DNA of 64,000 nucleotides, from NCBI GenBank assembly GCA_012861695.1, contig JAAOOA010000433.1:1-64000 (forward strand), written 5' to 3'. This document shows, piece by piece, positions 1 through 14,238 of the stretch. Positions within the stretch are counted from its first letter, which is position 1. Every line of letters starts with the position of its first letter. The position numbers and the translations under genes are program-made. This DNA comes from Trematomus loennbergii (taxonomy: Eukaryota; Chordata; Actinopteri; Perciformes; Nototheniidae). The notes beneath the pieces are model-generated. The model searched no databases. It was given only the letters and a program-made list of their open reading frames with translations, and was not told where the DNA came from.

Positions 1-571
1 TTTGCACTTTTTTTGGTCTCTTTTTAAACTAGAAAACATAAATATTGACCCTAACATCCTGGGGTTCAGTCACACGGACGAACACCAGCATGTGAGTAAA
101 CGCTCACTTGAACCTCACTCATCTCCCCTTTCACTCCCCCCCCCCCCTCTCTCTCTCTCGGGTGAACAGAGTGTGTTCTGTTCATCAGCAGGAATGCCTC
201 GTGTTTTTACATCTAACTGTTTGCATGTCTGACACACACACACACACACACACACACGCACGCACACACTGAAGACTTCACACGTCCTTTAGGGCTTTCC
301 ATCACCATCATGTCACATACTGTAAGTGGCGGACAAACATGTGAAATGTAAAAAAATGTAAACGTGAAGTGTCACAATAACATCAAATCTGTGGAGCTCC
401 TGTTCTTGCAATTTCACTTAAATGGCTGAATCAACCACACACAAAATGAACACTATGTTGGACAGTAATGTAATCTCTCTCAGTGCATTATAGACGAAAT
501 GAAAGACGGGTCATATTTAGGAGTTTATTATGTTAAACCAGTGTTTTCTGCAGGTTGTTTGAGATGTCTTA
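1..571. other. Non-coding left edge, no gene seen
   Basis: No convincing exon or known element is visible. There is a C-rich/CT-rich stretch near 136-160 and a short (CA)n run near 233-268. If the Shroom assignment of the exon at 21,110-21,232 is right, this is intronic DNA of that gene. Confidence 0.5.
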
Positions 572-1036
572 GGCTGGAGCCACACGAGGACGATAACGCA
601 AACGGACCGAAATCGATATCAAAAAAGTCTTCCGTCCACACGCAACAGGCACCAGAAACGTGTCCGTTCACACGAGACCGCTCGAACGCGCTGGAGACGC
701 TGTAGTACATATGCCGGGCCTGTAAGTGGCGCTGTAGTCCTGCCACAAAAGCAGCGAAGAAGACTTCCCGCGCATGGTCTTTTCCTCCCCCTCTTCTGAG
801 AGCCCAGCAGCTGATCTCTGAGCAGGAGAGGTGGGGAGAGGCGGGGCTTCAACGTTATCAGGAAATTATCGTATAGGGCGTTAACACGGAGCCGTTTGCC
901 CCCCCAGAGCGTTTCGTACCCCCCTTGGGACCCGTTATCGTTTTATGCGTTTCAATGTCCGCCTCGTGTGGCCGAACCGTCTATGATAGAGAACTGTAGC
1001 AGATATGACCGTTATCGTCCTCGTGTGGCCGGGGCC
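572..1036. mobile_element. Harbinger-like MITE, TTA target duplication
   Basis: The two ends are inverted repeats: after a variable few bases both read GCCACACGAGGACGATAACG in the outward-in direction. They are flanked by TTA on each side (569-571 and 1037-1039). A 3-bp TTA duplication with GG..CC ends is typical of PIF/Harbinger elements. The interior has no transposase frame, so it is non-autonomous. An interior block (about 690-780) is also found in a different MITE at about 3978-4062. Confidence 0.7.
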
Positions 1037-1039
1037 TTA

Positions 1040-2134
1040 AACACTTGTGCTAAGTAAGAGAAAGTTAGGGTTAGGGTTGCAAGTAAAAATGTTCATATTT
1101 CTGCAGTTACCATTACTGTGGATATAATCGAAACTATAGCACTAGATGTCTGATACTGCGAGTTTAAATCTCATTACTAGTCAGATGAGTAAATAAAATA
1201 AGGTTTTATAGGTGCTTATGGATCCAACTTGGTCTTTTTATCTCAAATCGGTGTGTTTGCACTGACTTTATTTGGACTTTAATGCAAAAAACAGACGTTT
1301 TTTTAAAGTCTACATGTAGAAAACATCAATTAAGGAACCACACTGTCGTTACTTCCTGTATTCCCACGTTTTCTAAAAGACAATTCACTCAAAGCTGATA
1401 TATTTAAACACTCGAGCCGACTCTGCGGTTTCTGGTGTTTGCTTTTAATCCGGCACATTTTCAGCAATTATTAAAAATGTGCTGCGGTCGCTTTCTGGTG
1501 GGTCCGCTCACTCGTATATTTGTATTAGCCGCGCTCTAGAGACGAGAGTAAATATTTTAGATTAAAAAAGAGAAAACCCCCTATCCAGCTTTAGGAATAA
1601 ACAAATATGTTTAAATGTCAGGATAAAGCTGTAAACTTCAGATAAATCATATTTAAATGGGTTATATTGAGAAAAAGCCTATAAAGAAAGACATATTAAG
1701 TGTTTTTAATATCATTATTTATGTTTTGTGGCTTCTCAAACACGCAAACGCACGCATTTATGAGCCTATAAACCTTAAAAGCTGACAGCTCAAGAAAATA
1801 CTGCTAATGGTAGCGCAAAGCAGAAGAAAAGACACTTCATTACAAAGAAAATAGACATCACTCCTCTGCCGCCCACAGCGCTGATTGACAGTTGACATTT
1901 GGGAAATCCACATCAGAAGTCCCGACTGCTTTAAACCAAAGCCGTTTTCATCACCTTAAGCTTTGGTAATGCCGTTAAAACCCTTAATCTGTGAAAACAA
2001 ACCCCTCATTACTGACTCACACACATCAAAGCTCAGCTACCCACAATGCTTAGCGACGGAGCGAAGCAACCCCCGACCCCTTCTGCTGTCATCATAAAAA
2101 CACACACTCAAACTCCCATAATCCACCACAATAA

Positions 2135-2136
<2 letters not shown>
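1040..2136. other. Non-coding, no gene seen
   Basis: AT-rich unique-looking sequence without a supported exon. Two TTAGGG-like units near 1066-1078 are too short to be telomeric. Likely intron of the minus-strand Shroom gene. Confidence 0.45.
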
Positions 2137-3718
<1,582 letters not shown>

Positions 3719-4211
3719 TTAAAGGGGACCTATCATGCAAAATGCACTTTTGTACGTCTTTATACATGTGTCCCCGGTGTTCCAGGGAACTCACCAAGTG
3801 TCAGAAAACACAACCCTCTCTATTTTCCTCCATACCCAAATCTCTAAAAAGGGGCTGCAACGGATCTGATAAAACTGATCCAGATTTGAACACTGTCCTG
3901 ACGTCAGGACGGTGGCGCTACGGCTATTGGCCAACTCCACCAATCAGGAGGAGACAGCCACGGCCATTGCTGTTCGAAAGCGCTGGAGACGCTGTAGTAC
4001 ATATGCCAGGCCTGTAAGTGGCGCTGTAGTCTGCCACAAAACAGTGAAGAAGACTTCCCGCCCATAGTTACCATGGTTACCCTTCTGTTTATTCTCCGCT
4101 ATGGCTTTTTTTTTTTTTTGGTATTTTGAAAACAGAAACGTATAAATATACCTTATATAGGTATGGCCCTACAATATATCATTTAAATATAGCATGATAG
4201 GTCCACTTTAA
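3719..4211 (+). mobile_element. TTAA-flanked MITE (AAAGGGGACCTATCATGC family)
   Basis: Starts TTAAAGGGGACCTATCATGC and ends with the inverted form GCATGATAGGTCCACTTTAA, so both ends carry TTAA. TTAA targets are used by piggyBac and Kolobok transposons. No transposase is present. Close relatives lie at 38,550-39,045 and 44,926-45,420, and more distant ones at 30,234-30,967 and 49,505-50,163. A short frame inside (3742-4017) is shared by the family copies and is not a host gene. Confidence 0.8.
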
Positions 4212-4597
4212 AAAAAAGTATCCAACGATTTACAGACGTCTCTTTCCAATGTTAGTCAATGGGAAAAAGTCTTTCCGGGCCCAGCACTGATACGAAGTGT
4301 AGTACCGCCGTTTGGCCACAACGAATATTTTCCTCAGAGTCCGGCGCACTTCCTGGGGGCTTGTGAATGTAGATATCAGATGTATGAGCGCACAAACATC
4401 ATTCATCTCCAAAAAACAAACACAAACCACTTATGGAAAAAGAACCTGCGAGGATCTTTTTTTAAATCACATTTCTTTTTTATTTTCACACGATAAGATT
4501 TCTGTCTGTGCCGTTTTGTTTTTACAAATCAAAATGTGATGACAGTTTTGAGGCCGGGCCGCTGTCAGTGTGGTGCGTTCAAATGTCATCGACACGC
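4212..4597. other. Non-coding, no gene seen
   Basis: No exon or element recognised between the MITE and the AAG tract. Confidence 0.4.
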
Positions 4598-5742
4598 AGA
4601 AGCAGAAGCAGAAGCAGAAGCAAAGCAGAAGCAGAAAGAAGAAGAAGAAGAAAGAAGAAGAAGAAGAAGAAGAGAAGAAGAAGAAGAAGAGAAGAAGAAG
4701 AAGAAGAAGAAGAAGAAGAAGAATAAGAAGAAGAAGAAGAAGGAAGAAGAAGAAGAAGAAGAAGAAGAAGAAGAAGAAGAAGAAGAAGAAGAAGAAGAGA
4801 AGAAGAAGAAGAAAAGAAGAAGAAGAGAGAAGAAGAAGAAGAAGAAGAAGAAGAAGAAGAAGAAGAAAAAAGAAGAAGAAGAAGAAGAAGAAGAAGAAGA
4901 AGAAGAAGAAGAAGAAGAAGAAGAAGAAGAAGAAGAAGAAGAAGAGAAGAAGAAAAAAGAAGAAGAAGAAGAAGAAGAAGAAGAAGAAGAAGAAGAGAAG
5001 AAGAAGAAGAAGAAGAAGAAGAAGAAGAAGAAGAAGAAGAGAAGAAGAGAAGAAGAAGAAGAAGAAGAAGAAGAAGAAGAAGAAGAAGAAGAGAAGAAAG
5101 AAGAAGAAGAAGAAGAAGAAGAAGAAGAAGAAGAAGAAGAAGAAGAAGAAGAGAAGAAGAAGAAGAAGAAGAAGAAGAAGAGAAGAAGAAGAAGAAGAAG
5201 AAGAAGAAGAAGAAGAAGAAGAAGAAGAAGAAGAAGAAGAAGAAGAAAAGAAGAAGAGAAGAAGAAGAAGAAGAAGAGAAGAAGAAGAAGAAGAAGAAGA
5301 AGAAGAGAAGAAGAAGAAGAAGAAGAAGAAGAAGAAGAAAAGAAGAAGAAGAAGAAGAAGAGAAAAGAAGAGAAGAAGAAGAAGAAGAAGAAGAAGAAGA
5401 AGAAGAAGAGAGAAGAAGAAAAGAAGAAAAGAAGAAGAAGAGAAGAAGAAGAAGAAGAAAGAAGAAGAGAAGAGAAGAAGAAGAAGAAGAAGAAGAAGAA
5501 GAAAAGAAGAAGAAGAAGAAGAAAGAAGAAGAAGAAAGAGAAGAAGAAGAAGAAGAAGAAGAAAAGAAGAAGAAGAAGAAGAAGAAAAGAAGAAGAAGAA
5601 GAAGAGAAGAAGAAGAAGAAGAAGAAGAGAAGAAAAGAGAAGAAGAAGAAGAAGAAGAAGAAAAGAAGAAGAAGAAGAAGAAGAGAAGAAGAAGAAGAAG
5701 AAGAAGAAGAAGAAGAGAAGAAGAAGAAGAAGAAGAAGAAGC
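4598..5742. repeat. 1.1-kb (AAG)n polypurine tract
   Basis: About 1,140 bases of almost uninterrupted (AAG)n, beginning with AAGCAG units and broken by occasional AG or A phase slips. The plus strand is purely A/G from about 4634 on apart from one T near 4729. Frames of Lys/Glu/Arg on the plus strand and Phe/Ser/Leu on the minus strand are by-products. Such mirror-like polypurine tracts can form triplex (H-DNA) and resemble the GAA tract of human FXN intron 1. Confidence 0.97.
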
Positions 5743-6296
5743 TCCACAGGGCTTTCATTATAACTGGTGGGTTATCTTGTGATTCATATTTAGAGAGAAG
5801 TACTGGAATGCCAAAGGCGGAAAAAGACCATTTAGACGGAGCGTTTTTACCCAAACTTAGTGGAAATGGTGGAAAAACAAACGTAGATTTCAAGATGTGA
5901 ATCACCAAAGTAAAAAAGCACATTCAGCGATGTGTTCAAAGACTCAAACGCAGACAGAAAGACAGGAAAGGCATCAATCTGGCAGAGCGTCTGGACATCT
6001 GAAACCTTTTATTCTTCCATCCCCACCTCCTCTATCTTCTGATCTATTATCTTTCCATCCTCCATCTATCAGCCTACAGCTAAAAACAACCTATTTTTCT
6101 CTTGCAATCAACTCATATTTCCTTTTTCCAAAACCTTTCTTTGTCTTTTCTCTTCGTTCACCTTTTTATCCTCCTTAATCCACCGTCCTCCTTACATTTC
6201 TATTCAACTACGTGTCCCAGGTCATCCATCTTTCCTGCATTTCCATCCATTTCACACTCCAGACTTTCGTAAACTCAGTCTGGACGCTTCGATTGA
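5743..6296. other. Non-coding, no gene seen
   Basis: Unique-looking, CT-rich in 6010-6190. No supported exon. Confidence 0.4.
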
Positions 6297-6885
6297 ACAT
6301 CAGCAGGAGAGGACTCTTTAAAGTAGAGACACTACATACTGATATACACCTGAACATCAGCAGGAGAGGACTCTTTAAAGTAGAGACACTACATACTGAT
6401 ATACACCTGAACATCAGCAGGAGAGGACTCTTTAAAGTAGAGACACTACATACTGATATACACCTGAACATCAGCAGGAGAGGACTCTTTAAAGTAGAGA
6501 CACTACATACTGATATACACCTGAACATCAGCAGGAGAGGACTCTTTAAAGTAGAGACACTACATACTGATATACACCTGAACATCAGCAGGAGAGGACT
6601 CTTTAAAGTAGAGACACTACATACTGATATACACCTGAACATCAGCAGGAGAGGACTCTTTAAAGTAGAGACACTACATACTGATATACACCTGAACATC
6701 AGCAGGAGAGGACTCTTTAAAGTAGAGACACTACATACTGATATACACCTGAACATCAGCAGGAGAGGACTCTTTAAAGTAGAGACACTACATATTGATA
6801 TACACCTGAACATCAGCAGGAGAGGACTCTTTAAAGTAGAGACACTACATACTGATATACACCTGACATCAGCAGGAGAGACTCT
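6297..6885 (+). repeat. 57-bp minisatellite, about 10 copies
   Basis: Nearly identical 57-bp units containing AACATCAGCAGGAGAGGACT and CTACATACTGATATACACCT. Because 57 is 19 codons and the unit lacks stops in some frames, both strands show long repetitive open frames (201 and 225 codons) that are not genes. The last unit has small deletions and runs into the TTAA of the next MITE. The same unit forms a second array, in inverse orientation, at 27,684-28,640. Confidence 0.97.
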
Positions 6886-6889
6886 TTAA

Positions 6890-7487
6890 CCTGTTAAGCC
6901 CCGAGCCTGTTTTTCAGGTTTCAGGCTCGAAAATGACATGCCCAAAACAAATGACTACAACTTCACTTCTAAAAGGGTTATATGAATAATGTCTTTTATC
7001 AAAGCAAGGTTACATCTGTGAGTTGGATGTAGAAGTGTCAGAATCAATATAGATTTTTCTCAGTCAGAGTAAATTCAGATGGAACATAGTAAAAAAGGTA
7101 AATTCTTACCTCCGCCTAAAGAAAAAACATTACTTATAGTGAAAACCACCCTTGAATGATGGGATGGTAGACTAAAAGCTTTAGGAATCCAAATATAACA
7201 TATAATAATACCCTGTATCAAGATTGAGGCAAAACAAGTTGAATTTGACCTTTTTAGAGAGGTTTAGCAAAAAAGAGTTCCAGGCGGAATAAGCTTTGGG
7301 CACATTTGGGTACATCTGGTTCCATCAGTGCCATTTGACCTTTTTCAGGTACCAGACTATAAAAATGATGTATTACATTGAATTATCACCATAGGTATTC
7401 ATTCCATCCAAAGAAAACAAATTAAAATTTAAAAATGTATTTGTGGAAAAAAAAAAGACCCGCCGACGGGGCTTTGGGCTTAACAGG
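6890..7487. mobile_element. TTAA-flanked MITE with CCTGTTAAGCCC ends
   Basis: Inverted ends CCTGTTAAGCCC..GGGCTTAACAGG are bounded by TTAA on both sides (6886-6889 and 7488-7491). A TTAA duplication with CC-start ends fits a piggyBac-type non-autonomous element. The left TTAA matches the TTAA present in each unit of the adjoining 57-bp minisatellite, so the element probably inserted into its last unit. No coding frame. Confidence 0.75.
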
Positions 7488-7491
7488 TTAA

Positions 7492-8123
7492 AGCTTTGGA
7501 TGCCTTAGTTTCATGTGAGAAGACAGAAAGCTAGACGTTGATACACAATAATGCTCACTTGGTTGCTCAATCATGTTTGTTTGAACCCATTCCAGGTAGA
7601 AAAAAGACCACAGATTGTTCTGTTTTCCTTAAAAATAAGGATTTCTGCAGAGGAGTGTTTGACCATGAGGATAAACAGAGATTCATGTATCTGGATTGTG
7701 GTTTTATTACAAATAATGTCGCAAAATCTGCAATTAAAAGCAACGTTCCTTCTATTTTTAAGGGTCTACTTTATCCCATAGTCCCTAAACTACAGCGAGG
7801 TTTGGGCTCTCCTGTCATTTAGAGATTTTCACATTAAAACGTTTTAATTACAGTAGGTTTTAGTAAAGCTCTTGTATCCCACAGTGGTCGAAGATGTCAT
7901 TTTGAGAAGGATCAAATTCCTGCCGAGACACTAATCTCTCTTATTTAAGGGAAGAGGAACACGGATATTTATTGCAAGCAGATTTAATCAGCTTTAAGAA
8001 ACCCAAATCCAACCAAAATCACTCAAACCAAAAGACATGGATAAACAATTTTGGCTTCAAAACGTTAAGGAACGCAACACACCCAGATGTTCCATTCACT
8101 CGATTTCCAACGAGAAGGGGACG
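7492..8123. other. Non-coding, no gene seen
   Basis: A 94-codon plus-strand frame (7538-7822) has no recognisable domain, splice context or family. I treat it as chance. Confidence 0.4.
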
Positions 8124-8815
8124 TTAAAGGTCCCCTATCATCCTGTTTTTCATCAACATATTATAAGTCTCAGATATATATAGAACATGTCTCTGAAGTG
8201 TTTGGCTCCAAACACCAAACAGATCATTGCAGCATTACCCATAATCCCCTCTGTTTCAGCCCTGTTTCCAAAGTGCTGATTCTCTGTCTGTTACTTTAGA
8301 TGAAAATAAGGAGCCCCTCCCCACGCCCCTCTGAGAGATATTTGGTTACAAAGAACACAATGGTGCTCTAGGAGGAGATTCAGGTGATAAGGTGGGGGGG
8401 GGGTTACCTTGGTTGGTGATTGGCTAATGGTTACACAAGCCAAAACATCGTTATGACATCACAAAGTGGCCAAAATCTGATCAGCTCATTTTCAGACAGG
8501 TTTTTATAGAAATGGATCAAAAAGAGAGAGAATCTTTGTTCCTGAAACTTTCAGAGTCTCTTTACACAGAGGGGACACATGTTGATGTAGAAGAGACATG
8601 AAGAAGAGGGACACATGTTGATGTAGAAGAGACATGAAGAAGAGGGACACATGTTGATGTAGAAGAGACATGAAGAAGAGGGGACACATGTTGATGTAGA
8701 AGAGACATGAAGAAGAGGGACACATGTTGATGTAGAAGAGACATGAGAAGAGGGGACACATGTTGATGTAGAAGAGACATGAAGAAGAGGATTTTGCATA
8801 ATAGGTGACCTTTAA
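8124..8815 (-). mobile_element. TTAA-flanked MITE carrying an internal minisatellite
   Basis: Bounded by TTAAAGGTCCCCTATCAT on the left and ATAGGTGACCTTTAA on the right. The same family occurs inverted at 34,064-34,690. Interior sequence is shared between the two copies, including a block on the element's own terminal side that has been amplified into a tandem array (8571-8790). Confidence 0.8.
8571..8790 (-). repeat. 36/37-bp minisatellite inside a MITE, about 6 copies
   Basis: Units start near 8576, 8612, 8648, 8685, 8721 and 8757 and contain ACACATGTTGATGTAGAAGA. They derive from the MITE subterminal sequence, which in other copies of the family reads similarly but once only. Slippage between 36 and 37 bp keeps several frames open, giving spurious proteins. 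Confidence 0.9.
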
Positions 8816-8991
8816 AACTCGCCAAAGACCGTCTTTACATCGCACCCAAAAACCCTGGTCGCCTGACAAGGACGAAAAGACGAAAAGATGAAAGGATGTT
8901 TCCTTCAAGAGCAGAAGGGAGGGACGACGAGAGAAGATCCAGTAAACAAAGAGCGTTTTGTGTCATTTCAGACCACAAACGGGAGACTGGG

Positions 8992-8995
<4 letters not shown>

Positions 8996-9068
<73 letters not shown>
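8996..9068. repeat. (TG)n microsatellite
   Basis: Uninterrupted (TG)n of roughly 36 repeats. Apparent Cys-Val and Thr-His frames here are artefacts. Confidence 0.97.
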
Positions 9069-9069
<1 letters not shown>

Positions 9070-9510
9070 TACATTCTTGGGTTTTGGGGCATGACTACGT
9101 TGCCATAAACTCTAAACATATAAACACTGACGCACGGAGAACACACAAATTATTCCCCGTAACAGCCCCGCGCTTAATCCGACATAATGGCTCGGAAACT
9201 GCTTCTGATGTCAAAGTGTTGAATAGCTGCAGTGATGCTGCTGGAAAATGTTAGAAAGGGGAAGGTGGGGGTAAAGAAAGGGGATACATGAAGCCTTGAG
9301 ATGTACTTCTAGCATTGGATATAGATAGATAGATACAGGGCTGAACATATCATTGAATGTTGTCGAGGAATATTGAAATCACTGCAGCATAATATTCGTT
9401 AAATACGTGTTGAAATATCCTTTTTAAATCAAGTAGTGTGAAGCTACAAAGATATCCCAGCCTATACTGTACATAGTGTTCTACAGACCTCAACAAAACA
9501 TAGTCCAATA
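9069..9510. other. Non-coding, no gene seen
   Basis: No exon or known element recognised. A short GATA run occurs near 9321-9334. Confidence 0.4.
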
Positions 9511-10085
9511 GGCGCGTTCACACCAAGTACTTTGCCCTGAGGGAGGATTAGGCAAATGAAGCCGCTGACGTCACTTCTTCTTCTTCTGCTTTGGGTTTAC
9601 TGGCAGGCCGCAAACCACTTCACGGCGTATACTGCCACCCGAAGTCCCCGGCCGGAAGTCCCCGGAGTTGGGGACTGTCTTCAGTAGAAGCTGCTGGGAC
9701 TCCCAGCAGCTTCTACTGAAGCCTTCCGAGTAAATCGCCAGAACGCAGACACCTCCTCATCTCCACCGCTCCCATGTTTTATTTTGTGTTGCCATAAGTT
9801 AGTCTCTCTGCGTTTGTGCGCTGGGCTAATGCTAATGCTAATAATGCTAATGCGAGGATAATAAAATGGCGGCTCTTCAAAACATTTCAGAGTTGTACGG
9901 GGCGTGGTTTGCAATTCGCCCAGCCAATCAGAACTGGGGCACTTTTCTCCCCCAGGAAAGTACCATCTCTCAGCAGGCACTAAAAATGGGGGTAAAAGTT
10001 CCTGAGATGAAGTACTCTTTTTGGTGTGAACGCGACATAAGGGGTACTAACGGAACTAAACGCGAAAAGTACGGTGTGAACGCGG
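9511..10085. mobile_element. Non-autonomous DNA element with CGCGTTCACACC ends
   Basis: The left end reads GGCGCGTTCACACCAAGTAC and the right end is its imperfect inverse, GTACGGTGTGAACGCGG. The terminal repeats and short AT-rich flanks suggest a Harbinger-like MITE, although the target duplication is not clear. It contains a perfect 21-bp-arm hairpin (9679-9721). No transposase is present. Confidence 0.55.
9679..9721. repeat. Perfect 21-bp-arm inverted repeat (hairpin)
   Basis: Bases 9679-9699 and 9701-9721 are exact reverse complements around one central C at 9700. The arm contains TCAGTAGAAGCTGCTGGGA. It lies in the interior of the 9511-10085 element, not at its ends. Confidence 0.95.
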
Positions 10086-10885
10086 TTATTGTCTTTTTTG
10101 TTGTGTTGTGTGTCTAACCCTAATCCTTTTTTGTGACAGTTATTGTCTCAACCAATTGAAGATGTTTTGTGGTGGATATTTCAGATAATAGTGCCGTTTC
10201 CAAAAGTTTAAAGCAGCAAATCCTCACATGAGAATCAATTCTTTTTCGAAATACGTCATTGTCTTTTATCCAAAACTGCATTTTGTTTGCTTAAAAAGGG
10301 AGATTTGCTTGAGAGAGAAGTCCAAATCAATGATCCATATAACGAGCAATTTTGTGAGGAAAACCTAGAAGTGCAGGTCATATTTTGCAAATCAGCAGAA
10401 CCCTAAACCCAACAAGGGTGTTCTACAAACTTTCCCCGTGCATAGAGTCGCAATTTAGCTGTAATGTGAGAGCAAAAGAAAACATTGCTAAAGTGTGTGT
10501 GTGTGGTGTGTGCGTGTGTGTGTGTGTGTGTGTTGCCCCCAAGTGACAAAAACAATAACAACTGCAGCAGCCTGAGGTCAGGACTTCTACACACACACAC
10601 ACACTAAGATCGACAACACACACACACACAAGCATATACTGTATCTTCCATGTATTGTTAATATATGCCTGACTTTTACATGGCACACACACAGACACAT
10701 TACAAACACACATACAGTGCAATAATAATGGTGTGTGTGTGTGTGTGTGTGTGTGTGACAGTACTGATGTACCTACACAAATACAGGCTGTTGTTTCAGT
10801 GTGTGTGAGGCTGCAGACGTAGCCTAAAAGAAACAGCTAAAGGCTCCACAGATCAGAGATAGAGACATTCCAACCCACCCATCAC
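10086..10885. other. Non-coding with several short CA/TG runs
   Basis: Short microsatellites occur near 10495-10531, 10591-10629 and 10732-10757. No supported exon. Confidence 0.5.
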
Positions 10886-12464
<1,579 letters not shown>

Positions 12465-13690
12465 AACATTAGCCACCTTTAGCTTAGCGGTGGTGACGTG
12501 AAGTCATGTGACCGTGCTGTAGTTCCTTTATAGCCCAACATTAGCCTCCTTTAGCTTAGCGGTGGTGACGTGAAGTCATGTGACCGTGCTGTAGTTCCTT
12601 TATAGCCCAACATTAGCCTCCTTTAGCTTAGCGGTGGTGACGTGAAGTCATGTGACCGTGCTGTAGTTCCTTTATAGCCCAACATTAGCCTCCTTTAGCT
12701 TAGCGGTGGTGACGTGAAGTCATGTGACCGTGCTGTAGTTCCTTTATAGCCCAACATTAGCCACCTTTAGCTTAGCGGTGGTGACGTGAAGTCATGTGAC
12801 CGTGCTGCAGTTCCTTTATAGCCCAACATTAGCCACCTTTAGCTTAGCGGTGGTGACGTGAAGTCATGTGACCGTGCTGTAGTTCCTTTATAGCCCAACA
12901 TTAGCCACCTTTAGCTTAGCGGTGGTGACGTGAAGTCATGTGACCGTGCTGTAGTTCCTTTATAGCCCAACATTAGCCACCTTTAGCTTAGCGGTGGTGA
13001 CGTGAAGTCATGTGACCGAGCTGCAGTTCCTTTATAGCCCAACATTAGCCACCTTTAGCTTAGCGGTGGTGACGTGAAGTCATGTGACCGTGCTGTAGTT
13101 CCTTTATAGCCCAACATTAGCCACCTTTAGCTTAGCGGTGGTGATGTGAAGTCATGTGACCGTGCTGTAGTTCCTTTATAGCCCAACATTAGCCACCTTT
13201 AGCTTAGCGGTGGTGACGTGAAGTCATGTGACCGTGCTGTAGTTCCTTTATAGCCCAACATTAGCCTCCTTTAGCTTAGCGGTGGTGACGTGAAGTCATG
13301 TGACCGTGCTGTAGTTCCTTTATAGCCCAACATTAGCCACCTTTAGCTTAGCGGTGGTGACGTGAAGTCATGTGACCGTGCTGTAGTTCCTTTATAGCCC
13401 AGCATTAGCCACCTTTAGCTTAGCGGTGGTGACGTGAAGTCATGTGACCGTGCTGTAGTTCCTTTATAGCCCAACATTAGCCACCTTTAGCTAGCGGTGG
13501 TGACGTGAAGTCATGTGACCGTTCTGTAGTTCCTCTATAGCCCAACATTAGCCACCTTTAGCTTAGCGGTGGTGATGTGAAGTCATGTGACCGTGCTGTA
13601 GTTCCTTTATAGCCCAACATTAGCCACCTTTAGCTTAGCGGGGGTAAATTGAAGTCATGTGACCGTACTGTAGTTCCTTTAAAACCTGAT
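12465..13690 (+). repeat. 72-bp minisatellite, about 17 copies
   Basis: Units repeat every 72 bases (for example AGCTTAGCGG at 12,481, 12,553 and 12,625) and are highly uniform, with a CTCC/CACC variant and a few substitutions. Each unit holds GGTGACGTGAAGTCATGTGA, that is a CRE-like TGACGTGA next to an E-box-type TCATGTGA. The array is non-coding. Confidence 0.97.
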
Positions 13691-14230
13691 GATAGCTTTT
13701 TACTTCCGTCATGTGCATTTACGCTTTAACTATTATAAAAGTGTGTTATCAGATTATCAGAAACTTGTGTTTTCCACAGAGCTAATTATCTACAATATTC
13801 CAAAATCCCATTTCTTTTTGTTGAGGGATGCAATGCTTATCTTCCAGGTCGCCCTACAAAAAATACATCAACACTGCACCACTCTATACTCTCAGAACAG
13901 AATCTGTTTTATGGGTAAAAACTGAGCTAATGTCATATTGTTTTAGGTCTACTGGGATTTAAAAAGGAAAACGGTCCTTCATTTTTAGGTCCAATCAACC
14001 TTCCTTTTGTCCTGACATCCAAAACATATATTAGACACATTTTGGTAATAAATATTGCCCGTTAAAACATCATTGCAGACACATGGGAGGTTATTATAGC
14101 TCCTTAATCTCAATACAAACACAAATAGTGAAGATAATGAACTCAAGACAGCCTTGTGTAAGACATGCAGAGTCTGATGTTCATTTAGATTGTAGACATG
14201 TCTGGTCTGCAGAGGTCTGGAGTCCAGACA
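13691..14230. other. Non-coding, no gene seen
   Basis: Short open frames on both strands without recognisable content. Confidence 0.4.
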
Positions 14231-14238
14231 GTTCACAC

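Noticed and set aside
1066..1078. TTAGGG telomere-like repeat
   Set aside because: Only two units; too short to mean an interstitial telomere.
4467..5923. Frames of 400-450 codons of Lys/Glu/Arg or Phe/Ser/Leu
   Set aside because: They are pure translation of the AAG tract with no splice, domain or start context.
6208..6889. Long repetitive frames on both strands (also at 27.6-28.7 kb)
   Set aside because: 57 is a multiple of three and the unit lacks stops; identical units in both orientations point to a minisatellite.
12465..13690. CRISPR-like regular repeats (also the 37-bp arrays)
   Set aside because: Units are contiguous with no unique spacers and the genome is a vertebrate's.
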